Source: Humidesulfovibrio mexicanus
GTDB lineage: Bacteria; Desulfobacterota; Desulfovibrionia; Desulfovibrionales; Desulfovibrionaceae
Assembly: GCF_900188225.1 (NCBI RefSeq)
Contig: NZ_FZOC01000012.1
Span: 1 to 42,191, forward strand
Reading direction: 5' to 3'
DNA length: 42,191 bases
The notes under the pieces are model-generated. The model had not been told where the DNA came from. It worked only from the letters and a program-made list of their open reading frames with translations, and did not search any database. Each line of letters starts with the position of its first letter. Position 1 is the first letter of the stretch. Both the position numbers and the translations under genes were made by a program. Below, piece after piece: positions 1 to 7,216 of the stretch.

Positions 1-330
1 AAGAGTGGACATCTCATCGAATATCAAGGCAATCCGGTTGCCGACATCGGCACGGCCTTCAGCAATGCCGCCAAGCGTGCCGAGTTGGATTACGATGTCT
101 GCCCGTACGACATCCGGCACCTTTGGATCACGACAATGCTCGACAAGCAGGTGGAGATTTCCGCCATCGCCCACTTGGCCGGCACCAGTGTGCGCATGAT
201 CATAAAAAACTACTACGAACCGCATTCCTCGGAGACGGAAAAGGCGGCCGCACTGTTGCCGAAGCTCGGAACCGCGCAGGAGACGCCGCTGCGGTTGGTT
301 GACCGTGTCAGGCCGGTTCAGGTGGCATGA
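1..330 (+). CDS. Tyrosine recombinase (phage-type integrase), C-terminal fragment
   Basis: The reading frame is open from base 1, so the 5' part lies outside the window. The visible 109 residues hold the end of a tyrosine recombinase catalytic domain. A YDIRHLWIT segment supplies the H-x-x-R pair, followed about 25 residues later by LAGTSV (the usual LGH/LAG box position) and then NYYEP, whose tyrosine would be the DNA-cleaving nucleophile. The family integrates or excises mobile DNA. The C-terminal tail after the tyrosine is about 45 residues with no recognised domain. A strong hairpin follows the stop. Its neighbours are Rhs toxin cassettes, so it may belong to the mobile element that carries them. 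Whether it is intact upstream cannot be seen. Confidence 0.85.
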   Translation, partial: KSGHLIEYQGNPVADIGTAFSNAAKRAELDYDVCPYDIRHLWITTMLDKQVEISAIAHLAGTSVRMIIKNYYEPHSSETEKAAALLPKLGTAQETPLRLVDRVRPVQVA

Positions 331-350
331 GGATTTGACACGGCAAAGAT

Positions 351-384
351 GAAGGGGCTTGCCTTTGCGGAGGCAAGCCCCTTC
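351..384 (+). terminator. Intergenic terminator-like hairpin
   Basis: A perfect 13-bp stem (351-363 with 372-384, GAAGGGGCTTGCC pairing with GGCAAGCCCCTTC) closes an 8-base loop. It lies between the end of the recombinase and the end of the convergent minus-strand gene at 432. No long T-run follows on either strand, so it is a plausible bidirectional terminator of moderate strength. Confidence 0.65.
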
Positions 385-431
385 ATTTGGAAAGTTGGGC
401 AACCAGAGAAAGGACAGAGCCCACGTTACGA

Positions 432-896
432 TTATTTCGCCTGGCGGTTCAAGTAAGGAGGCATGCGAACGCCTTTGAGCCAGAGCGAAAGCGTCCCGCC
501 AAGGCCCAAGGTGCAGGCGGCATAGTTGGCCATGCGCGCAAATTGTTTTTTCCAAATCAATGGGTCTGACACGGGAGTGGCTGTGAGCCATGCCGCGAAC
601 AGGGCTCGGTACAGGAACTGCGACCATAGCAAAAGGGTCAGCACGAGCAATATATTGCCTGCAACCCTGCGAGTACGCGACAAGGAGGCAAGGGCTTGCG
701 GACATGGCCGCCACGCCCACCACAGCAGAATCAAACTGGCAGGGATGGAGAAGGTGACGAAGAGCCCTCCCCATGCAGGGAGGCTGTACACAGCTCCAGG
801 GCTCCAGCCGTCAAGAAAACGATCGAAGTACAATCGCTCGGCGACGTTGGCCAGCAGGGTGACACAAAGGAACAGCAATGGAAGCCATCTTTTCAT
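432..896 (-). CDS. Four-helix membrane protein, candidate Rhs immunity protein
   Basis: The product is 154 residues and very hydrophobic. It has an N-terminal helix (about 5-18) and further membrane segments around 41-62, 80-102 and 125-145, with short loops. The ATG is preceded by GGGAGCG, a good ribosome binding site. It lies 27 bases behind the orphan Rhs tip at 924-1442 on the same strand, the position occupied by immunity genes in Rhs and contact-dependent inhibition loci. I recognise no named family. Immunity is inferred from position and from the parallel arrangement one module upstream (1439-1816 behind the main Rhs gene). Alternatively it is an unrelated small membrane protein. Confidence 0.6.
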   Translation of the reverse strand: MKRWLPLLFLCVTLLANVAERLYFDRFLDGWSPGAVYSLPAWGGLFVTFSIPASLILLWWAWRPCPQALASLSRTRRVAGNILLVLTLLLWSQFLYRALFAAWLTATPVSDPLIWKKQFARMANYAACTLGLGGTLSLWLKGVRMPPYLNRQAK

Positions 897-923
897 GTTT
901 CGCTCCCTGCTGGCCGCGTGCGC

Positions 924-1442
924 CTATGGCACATCCGTTCTGCAATAGTCCAGCACTTCCGTGGGGTTTGTGTGACAGTCATTGATTCCAGGGAGCCACC
1001 TGCCGGTATCGTTTCCAGGGCGTATCAACGCGTCGACGCATTGCTCATCAACGTTGGGCACAGTCCAGCATTTCGTGTCAGGCCGCTTTGATTGTCCGGT
1101 GTGGTCGACCCATTGCGTTTGGGCAAAGAGATCGTTGATGCTGTCGCTTTGGTTGGCGGCCCGGCCAGGAATGCCCATGCCCGATTCCGTACTGTCCGTC
1201 TTGATGAAGTAGTGGTCCGCAACGTTACGCACAAAATCATTATCAACGTCCACAGGCCGTTTGCATACCTGCACTTCCAGCCCCCACACGTCCACCCGAT
1301 TCACCGGATCGTCGACACAATAGCCGTACCAATCCGTATCTCCGCCCTTTGCGCCCATGGGGTCAAGGGCGGTGAAGCGACCGGTGTCGGCGTCACAAAG
1401 CAGGGCGGGGAGTCCAAAGACTCTCCGCCCCATTCGAATCAA
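924..1442 (-). CDS. Orphan Rhs C-terminal toxin module
   Basis: About 172 residues counted from a TTG at 1442; an ATG at 1433 is an alternative and neither has a clear ribosome binding site. Residues about 18-55 are the Rhs core end (GRFTALDP, then WYGYCVDDPVNR and GLE), nearly the same as in the full Rhs protein at 1842-3014. The rest is a different tip with ADHYFIKTD, QWVDHTGQS and NDCHTNPTEVLDYC. Similar His/Cys-containing tips occur behind Rhs cores, and a cysteine-protease-like activity is possible but not shown. The core itself is missing, so this is a displaced cassette that becomes expressed only by recombination into the upstream core, or a relic. Its start overlaps the preceding membrane gene by four bases (TTGA). 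Confidence 0.7.
   Translation of the reverse strand: MIRMGRRVFGLPALLCDADTGRFTALDPMGAKGGDTDWYGYCVDDPVNRVDVWGLEVQVCKRPVDVDNDFVRNVADHYFIKTDSTESGMGIPGRAANQSDSINDLFAQTQWVDHTGQSKRPDTKCWTVPNVDEQCVDALIRPGNDTGRWLPGINDCHTNPTEVLDYCRTDVP
1274..1394 (-). repeat. Rhs core-end repeat, copy A (orphan module)
   Basis: About 121 bases closely match 2068-2189, by eye around 85% identity. The repeat encodes the conserved end of the Rhs core, the segment through which new tips recombine. Homology stops abruptly at 1394 on the core side. Confidence 0.75.
1403..1430. repeat. 12-bp inverted repeat at the orphan-module junction
   Basis: GGGCGGGGAGTC at 1403-1414 pairs with GACTCTCCGCCC at 1419-1430 (one G-T pair) around a CAAA loop. 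It sits exactly between the end of the Rhs repeat (1394) and the end of the upstream membrane gene (1439). It has no T-run on the minus strand, so it is a weak terminator at best and could be a recombination scar. Confidence 0.5.
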
Positions 1443-1816
1443 CTATGCACAGGAGGCTCCACTGGTGGATCAGTGAAGCGTGTCGGGAGTTCCTTGATGC
1501 GCCAGAGCTTGATGGCACCGATGAAAAAGTACGTATGTACAAGAATGTTGTACGCTCGGTATATGTCGAACCCAGGGGGCTTGAATCCATTTACCCAGGT
1601 GAAGTAAACGGCATTGGAGATTATGTAGAGGGCGAGTATGCGACTTGCCCATCGTTTTGCCCTGAAGGTAAGCCATGTAAGAAGGAGCGTTGCCCCAGTG
1701 ACGCCGACGACGATTGCGAGGAGTATTGGATCGCACAATGTCGCTCGCATACTTCTAAAGGCATCAAGGAGATGCAAAAAACAGAATACTTCCACAACAA
1801 ACCAAGCGTCCTTCAC
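1439..1816 (-). CDS. Membrane protein, candidate immunity protein of the main Rhs tip
   Basis: 125 residues from a GTG at 1816, 25 bases behind the Rhs stop. Hydrophobic segments lie at about 5-18, 29-48, 59-75 and 90-108, giving three or four helices. The C-terminus (residues 109-125) is Pro-rich and polar. The ribosome binding site is weak, so the start is uncertain; an internal ATG at 1750 is possible but also poorly placed. It is the only gene between the toxin-tipped Rhs gene and the next module, hence the immunity reading. The family is not recognised. An open frame on the opposite strand (1445-1909) is judged to be its shadow because the minus-strand product has coherent membrane helices. 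Confidence 0.6.
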   Translation of the reverse strand: MKDAWFVVEVFCFLHLLDAFRSMRATLCDPILLAIVVGVTGATLLLTWLTFRAKRWASRILALYIISNAVYFTWVNGFKPPGFDIYRAYNILVHTYFFIGAIKLWRIKELPTRFTDPPVEPPVHS

Positions 1817-1841
1817 GACGGCACCCCGCTATCGCCAGATG

Positions 1842-3014
1842 TTAGTCTTCTTCCTTTTGGTTCCGCTCGTAGTATTCCCGGAAAGGATCAATCTCCGACG
1901 GTAAAATAGTGTACCGCTTTCCGCCGACCGGAACGGAAAAGTCCAACAGGAAAGGCAGGGCGGCTTTATCGCCCTCAATCGGTTTATAGTCACCTTGCAA
2001 CGTCCCGTTGTCGTCACATTTGGACCACCTGCAGTAGTACGGCTTGTCGCCGCCCTTTGCGCCCTCGCTTTCCAGCCCACACGCATCCGTCCTATTGACC
2101 GGGTCATCGACGCAATAGCCGTACCAGTCATCATCTCCGCCTTTTGCGCCCACGGGGTCGAGGGCGGTGAAGCGGCCGGTGTCGGCGTCGTAGTCGCGCC
2201 AGACAAAACGCGTCAGGCCGGTGTCGGCGTCATATTGCCCGCCTGCGAAGCCTATGGGCAGGCGCACCACATCGCCCCGGACCTGCAACAGGTTGCCGAA
2301 GCTGTCGTATTGCATCGTTTGTACAGTATGGCCATCCACTGTGGCAAGGGCCAGCGGTGTGCCGACTTGGTCGCAGCACAGCAAATACGAGTCGTCGCCG
2401 TTCGTCACGCCAACGGGCGTCCGGCCCTCAAGGTACGCCAGCCGCCACCACTCGCGTCCGTCGTGAAATTCCGAGAGCCGCAGCGGATCGAGCCAGCGAT
2501 AAGCTTCGACAATGCCCCCATTCACACGTTTCTCGGTGCGCTGGCCCTTGGCGTCGTAGGCGTATTCGATGCGCCTGCCGTCCGGCAGGTCCACCCGCAG
2601 CAGCAGACCCGAAGGTTCGTACTGGTATCGAGTCTCGCGTGGATTTGAGGAAGTGTCCTCAATCTTCAGGTTGCGGAAGCCCGCCTTGGCGTGGCCGTAC
2701 TGGACGGGTCCGGCCTGGAGCAGCCGGTCGCCCAGGCTGTAGCTGTAGCGCCGCTCGCCCCGACATCCTCCAAGTGGGATGCGCTGCGGGTTGATGTCGG
2801 CGAGGCGGCGACCTTCGTGGTCGTACTGGTAGGACTCCAGCAGGCCGCCCGAGCCATCGGCGACGCGGGCGAGGCGACCGGCGGAATCATACGCGTAACG
2901 CCGGATTTCGGCCTCGCCGCCGAGGTTCAGGGTGCGCTCTGCGATGCGCCCCCTTCGGGGGTCTCTGGCGTCGCGTTTAATCAGAAGGAATGGGGAGGGC
3001 GCGGGCGTGGTCAT
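1842..3014 (-). CDS. Short Rhs/YD-repeat protein with C-terminal toxin tip
   Basis: 390 residues. The ATG at 3014 is chosen because AAGGAG sits 5 bases upstream, although the frame stays open to 3209. YD repeats run from about residue 25 to 270 (YAYDSAGRLARVADG, YQYEPSGLLLRVDLPDGR). The hallmark core end follows at about 275-315 (GRFTALDPVGAKGG, WYGYCVDDPVNR). The last 75 residues form a variable tip with no family I recognise. The Rhs core normally forms a shell of about 1000 residues or more around the toxin. Here the N-terminal PAAR/VgrG-docking part and most of the shell are absent, so the protein is a truncated carrier or a cassette. A candidate immunity gene follows directly. Confidence 0.8.
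   Translation of the reverse strand: MTTPAPSPFLLIKRDARDPRRGRIAERTLNLGGEAEIRRYAYDSAGRLARVADGSGGLLESYQYDHEGRRLADINPQRIPLGGCRGERRYSYSLGDRLLQAGPVQYGHAKAGFRNLKIEDTSSNPRETRYQYEPSGLLLRVDLPDGRRIEYAYDAKGQRTEKRVNGGIVEAYRWLDPLRLSEFHDGREWWRLAYLEGRTPVGVTNGDDSYLLCCDQVGTPLALATVDGHTVQTMQYDSFGNLLQVRGDVVRLPIGFAGGQYDADTGLTRFVWRDYDADTGRFTALDPVGAKGGDDDWYGYCVDDPVNRTDACGLESEGAKGGDKPYYCRWSKCDDNGTLQGDYKPIEGDKAALPFLLDFSVPVGGKRYTILPSEIDPFREYYERNQKEED
2068..2189 (-). repeat. Rhs core-end repeat, copy B (main Rhs gene)
   Basis: This is the partner of 1274-1394. It encodes the same DADTGRF...DDPVNR stretch inside the main Rhs gene. The pair would allow homologous recombination that swaps the toxin tip. Confidence 0.75.
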
Positions 3015-3262
3015 TGAATCTCCTTGCTTTTGCGCGCCGGGCAGGATGCCCGACGCAACTTGTGCAAGGATAGCGAGAGGTTTGAAGGTCGGCAAAAAAG
3101 GCATGGTTTTGGCCGGTAAAAGGAAAAGAATAGCGTGTTGACAGGGGTTGAGGGGGGAAACGCGTAGAGCAGCGCAACCCCCGGCCCGCGTTCTCGACTT
3201 GAATGACACGGATTCTCATTTATCGTGCGCGCTCACAGCGACGCTGTCGTGCAGCAACGAAA

Positions 3263-3292
3263 AAGGGCTTGCGAATCGCTTCGCAAGCCCTT
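3263..3292 (-). terminator. Rho-independent terminator of tRNA-Ala
   Basis: A 13-bp perfect stem (3263-3275 with 3280-3292, AAGGGCTTGCGAA) around a TCGC loop lies 12 bases past the tRNA 3' end on the minus strand. It is followed on that strand by a T-run (complement of AAAAA at about 3260-3264). The other side is also T-rich, so it may act in both directions. Confidence 0.85.
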
Positions 3293-3304
3293 GCTTTTCT
3301 TTAG

Positions 3305-3380
<76 letters not shown>

Positions 3381-3518
3381 ACACCGTTGGGAAGCACTGT
3401 CTAGCCGCATGTGGGGGGGCGTGTCAAGGATTTTGCGCCAATCTTGCTGGAAAAAGGAAATGTTGGCTCCGGCCGTGGACCGTGGAGTGTCGCCGGGGGC
3501 GATCGGAAGCAGGCGGCG

Positions 3519-6500
3519 CTAAAAGGCCCAGCCCAGGGTGACGCCGCCCAGGATGGACGAATAGCCCGTGCGGAAGAGCTCCGTGCCCGCGAAGGCCGTG
3601 CAGCTGAAGTCGCCGCCGCGCAAGAGCGTCAGGTCCCCCTGCAGGGCCAGGCTGTCGCGCCCGGTGGTGGGGGCCATGGCCTCGAAGGACTGCGAGCCGT
3701 TGCTGACGAAGGAGGCCTTCGACGTGTGCCCGCCGCCGAGGAGTTCGCGCATCCAACGCGCGCTGAGCCCGGCCTCCAGTCCGTATCCGCCACCCACATC
3801 TGCGCCGATGCCCGTTTGCATTCCCAGGGCCGAGCGCAGGGTCTGCGTTCCGGCGGATTCGAGCTTGAGGTCGGCCGCGCCGCCGCCGCGCTCCTCGAAA
3901 CCCGGCCGCCAGGACCAGCCGTAGTCCAGCCCGGCCACGGGGCCGATGCTCAGGGGGCCGAGCGTCCAGCCCCAGCCCGCGCCCAGGCTGGCCGCGCCCG
4001 CAAGGCCCACCCATTCGCCCCGGCTGGTGCGCCGGAAGCCGCCAGCAACCACCTTGCGCTCGGAGGCGCTGTTCTCAATGCCCACGCGGCCGATGCCGTA
4101 CACGAAGCCGCCGCCCCAGGCCGCTGGCCGCAGCAGGGCCTGTGCGCCCAGGTGCAGGCCGTCGGTGCGGGTCTGCGACCCCAGCCCCAGTCGCGTGTCC
4201 ACCTGCCGGTGGGAATAGGCTGCGTGCAGGCCCGCGGTGAGACCGCCGTCGAAGCTGCGCTCCACCCCGCCGAAAAGCCCCACGTCCGAACCGGAGTAGC
4301 CGGGCGTGGAGCCGATGGTCTTGCTTGTCTGGCTGCCGCCGTAGGGCATGACGAAGGCGGTCCAGGGTTCCTGCTCCTGGCCGGAGCTGCGGCCCGCCAT
4401 GGCCGGGGCCGGGGCGGCCAGCATGGCACCGAGGAGCGAACCCGTGAGCATCTGGTTGCCGTCCAGGGAGGCCTGGGCGGCGCTGTTGAAGGCCTGGGGC
4501 GAGAGCTGCTGCAGGGCTGCGGCGATGCCGGAACCGTCGGCGGCGGAGAAGTCGAGTGCGGCCAGCAGGTTCTGCATGTCGCCCGTGGCCTGGCCGGAGA
4601 GGGCGTCCAGGGCCTTGCCCACCCCGGCGGCGTTGCCGCTGGAGGCGAACTGGCTGTAGGCCGCCGCCGCGCGCGTGGTGGTGACGGTGTACACCGGCCC
4701 GGCGGAGAGCACCATGGTGAGGGTGGGCGAGCTGGGCGCGGCCAGGGCGTCTATGCCCGTGGGCAGGGAGCTGCCAGCGCCGCCGCTGAACATCCCGGCG
4801 AAGGGGATGGTCACCGTGCCCAGGTAGTAGCCTGCCTCGGGCGTCACCGTGACGGTGGCGCCGGTCCCGCCGTTGTGCACAAAGGCCCCGCTGGCTGTGA
4901 TGGTGTCGGACTGGCCTGCATCGTTGAACTCCATGCGCAGGTCGCCGTTATTGGTGAAGTCGCCGTCTATGTTCATGGTGCCGATGCTGTTCCCCGGGGC
5001 CACGGTGCCGTTGTTCACCAGCGCGCCCTGGCCCGCCGCCGCCTGTCTGGGATCCGTGCCGTCGCCGTAGAGCAGGTAGCTGCCCGAGCCCTTCAGGGTG
5101 GCCCCGGCGTCCACGGTGGCGTCCAGGCCCTTGAATTCGCCGTTGAAGGCGAAGACCCCGCCCTTGACGTTCAGGCTGATGCCTGCAGGGCCGGTGATGT
5201 CGTCGTCGTAGCGCATGGAGAAGGCCGGGTCCGGGGTGAGGGCCGCGTCCAGCACGCCCACGTTGAGCTGCGTGACGTAGCCGCTGGCCGCTCCGGGGAT
5301 GAATGTGCTCTTCCAGGGATTCCAGGCCGAGAGGATGTCGCCGTCCAGGCTGGCCCCTCGCTTGAGGTTTATGGCCGCCACATGGGAGTCGTCCTCGATC
5401 TTGACCGCGGCCAAGTTGCCGGACAGCGTGCCGGAGATGTTCAGCTCGCTTACAAGGGCGCCGTTCAGGTCCGAGCCCATCTTGTTGTAGAAGTAGCGGT
5501 CGTCGGCGTTGGTGAGGGCGTTCACGCCCGCTTTGTGGAAGTAGGAGACCACACCGTCCATGCCTATGCCCATGTGCACGCCGATGCCCATGTCGCCTGC
5601 GGCGGAAACCCGGCCGTCGAGGTTCAGGACGTTTTCCCTGCCATAGGACACCAGCACGCCGGTTCCGTACGAGCCGTCGGCCGCCACCGTGACCCCAGCG
5701 GGCACGGTGACGGTGTTGCCCACGCCGTCCACGCGTATGCCCCCGGCACCGTGCCCGCTGGCGTTGATGTCCGCCGCCTGGGTGACGTCCAGCCGGTCGC
5801 GGTACACGTGCAGGCCCGTGGCGTAGGAGGCCGCGCCGTTGAATCCCAGGGTGTTGACCACCGTGGCCGCGCTTTCCGCCAAGTAGGCTCCGGAGCGCCC
5901 GGCTGGCATGGCCGTGTCAGTGGTCAAGAAGCCGCCAAGGTTGGTGGGGAAGTAGCTCTTGCCGAAGAACTCCGAGAGGGTGATGGAGTAGCCCATGTCC
6001 TTGAGCACGGCGAGCTCAAGCTCGGTGAAGAGCATATTGCGTATTGGGGAGTAGGACATGATGGAGCCGAGCAAGGCCGGGTGCCCCAGCACGTTGCCTT
6101 CGTCCAGGTCGTAGTTGCCGTAGAGTCCGGCCATGACAGGCATTCCCTTGCCCCCGGTGAGGGCGTCCACCGCGTCGCCGTGGAAGGTGGGGAAAAAGCT
6201 TACCTGGCCCGGATGCGCGGCCATGGCCTGGGTGGGGTCGGCGTTCAGGTTCGGCATGACGAAGTCGCCGTTGGAGCGCGCGGCGGATCTGGCCGGATCG
6301 AAGACCGTTGTGCCGGTGACGGCCCGGACCCCGTTGACGTCGTACAGGCGCGAACCCCAGGCGGAGTCGGCGTTGATGGTCCATTTGGTCAGCTCCCACG
6401 AGGCCGCGCTTTCGTCCGCCGCATGCAGCGTCCCCCCCATGCCCAGGGCGTGCATCATTTCGTGGGTCATGGTGGAGGTGATGGAGTTGTCGTCCAGCAG

Positions 6501-6932
6501 CAGGCGCGTGGGAGTGGTGGTGTAGTCGACCTCGAAAACGATCCCCGTGTGGTAGCCGTAGGCGGGGAGCGGGGCGTGGTACTGCCCCCGGGCGATGTAG
6601 AGCAGGGCGTCCTCGTCGGCCCTGCCCGTGTCGGGGCTCCAGCTGTAGGCGGAGCCGCTGGCGTTGGCCACCTTGGCCAGGTTGACGATGAGCTTCGAGT
6701 CGAACTGGCTGCCCAGGCGCTCCACCCAGTAGTCCATGCCGCCCCGTATGCTGGCCAGCTCGGCGGCGGAGAAGTCGCCGGTGGCGGTCTTGGTCCCCTC
6801 CTCCTCGTGAAAGCTTTCTCCGGTGCTGCGCACGTACAGGACGAATGGTCCCATGTTGTAGGGCGTGGCGGCATGGGCGGCGGCGGCGCAGAGCAGCAGG
6901 GCCAGGAGCGGGGCGATGATTTTTCGGAGCAT
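3519..6932 (-). CDS. Autotransporter with N-terminal zinc metalloprotease domain
   Basis: 1137 residues. A signal peptide (MLRKIIAPLLALLLCAAAAHA) precedes a passenger with HEMMHALGMGG at 157-167: H157, E158 and H161 form an HExxH zinc site, and H170 is a possible third ligand at unusual spacing. An IMSYSP turn around M292 resembles the metzincin Met-turn. After about residue 340 the passenger turns into Gly/Asn-rich beta-helix sequence (repeated NxGTVAPGNSIGT-like motif near 640). The last 270 or so residues form a 12-strand-type autotransporter barrel ending in an aromatic residue (LGWAF). Secretion through the outer membrane and cell-surface or secreted proteolysis follow from the family. 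The substrate is unknown. The ribosome binding site is weak. The gene stands alone and converges on nothing. Confidence 0.88.
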   Translation of the reverse strand: MLRKIIAPLLALLLCAAAAHAATPYNMGPFVLYVRSTGESFHEEEGTKTATGDFSAAELASIRGGMDYWVERLGSQFDSKLIVNLAKVANASGSAYSWSPDTGRADEDALLYIARGQYHAPLPAYGYHTGIVFEVDYTTTPTRLLLDDNSITSTMTHEMMHALGMGGTLHAADESAASWELTKWTINADSAWGSRLYDVNGVRAVTGTTVFDPARSAARSNGDFVMPNLNADPTQAMAAHPGQVSFFPTFHGDAVDALTGGKGMPVMAGLYGNYDLDEGNVLGHPALLGSIMSYSPIRNMLFTELELAVLKDMGYSITLSEFFGKSYFPTNLGGFLTTDTAMPAGRSGAYLAESAATVVNTLGFNGAASYATGLHVYRDRLDVTQAADINASGHGAGGIRVDGVGNTVTVPAGVTVAADGSYGTGVLVSYGRENVLNLDGRVSAAGDMGIGVHMGIGMDGVVSYFHKAGVNALTNADDRYFYNKMGSDLNGALVSELNISGTLSGNLAAVKIEDDSHVAAINLKRGASLDGDILSAWNPWKSTFIPGAASGYVTQLNVGVLDAALTPDPAFSMRYDDDITGPAGISLNVKGGVFAFNGEFKGLDATVDAGATLKGSGSYLLYGDGTDPRQAAAGQGALVNNGTVAPGNSIGTMNIDGDFTNNGDLRMEFNDAGQSDTITASGAFVHNGGTGATVTVTPEAGYYLGTVTIPFAGMFSGGAGSSLPTGIDALAAPSSPTLTMVLSAGPVYTVTTTRAAAAYSQFASSGNAAGVGKALDALSGQATGDMQNLLAALDFSAADGSGIAAALQQLSPQAFNSAAQASLDGNQMLTGSLLGAMLAAPAPAMAGRSSGQEQEPWTAFVMPYGGSQTSKTIGSTPGYSGSDVGLFGGVERSFDGGLTAGLHAAYSHRQVDTRLGLGSQTRTDGLHLGAQALLRPAAWGGGFVYGIGRVGIENSASERKVVAGGFRRTSRGEWVGLAGAASLGAGWGWTLGPLSIGPVAGLDYGWSWRPGFEERGGGAADLKLESAGTQTLRSALGMQTGIGADVGGGYGLEAGLSARWMRELLGGGHTSKASFVSNGSQSFEAMAPTTGRDSLALQGDLTLLRGGDFSCTAFAGTELFRTGYSSILGGVTLGWAF

Positions 6933-7162
6933 GATTGTGATTCTTTTGGTTTGGGCGCGGCTTTGCGGCCCCCGGCGTATGCGCCCAAGGAGCGGCTGGA
7001 CGCTACATGGTTTTCAATTGCGCCCAACGTACCCGAAATCGCAAGAAAGCGCAGCCCCGAAAGGCGGTTCGCGGGTTGGTTCTGCTGAGAAATACGTAGT
7101 CCAACGCTGCTGGCCGAAAAAATACGTATGGCGGGGTGCCGGGCTGTGCGGTCAAATAAAAA

Positions 7163-7190
7163 GGGCCTGCGGCAAAAGAACCGCAGGCCC
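7163..7190 (-). terminator. Rho-independent terminator of feoAB
   Basis: A GGGCCTGCGG/CCGCAGGCCC stem (7163-7172 with 7181-7190) with an 8-base loop begins 26 bases past the feoB stop. On the minus strand it is followed by TTTTTATTT. Confidence 0.9.
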
Positions 7191-7216
7191 TGGGAGCGCC
7201 GCGCCAGGGTGGGCGG

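Noticed and set aside
1445-1909. Plus-strand open frame of 154 codons opposite the first candidate immunity gene
   Set aside because: Its composition is less odd than most shadows, but there is no ribosome binding site and the minus-strand product has coherent membrane helices and a fitting position.
3411-7088. 1225-codon open frame on the plus strand, antisense to the autotransporter
   Set aside because: The product is Gly/Ala/Val/His-rich without domains. The minus strand has a signal peptide, zinc site and barrel. Long antisense frames are usual in high-GC genes.
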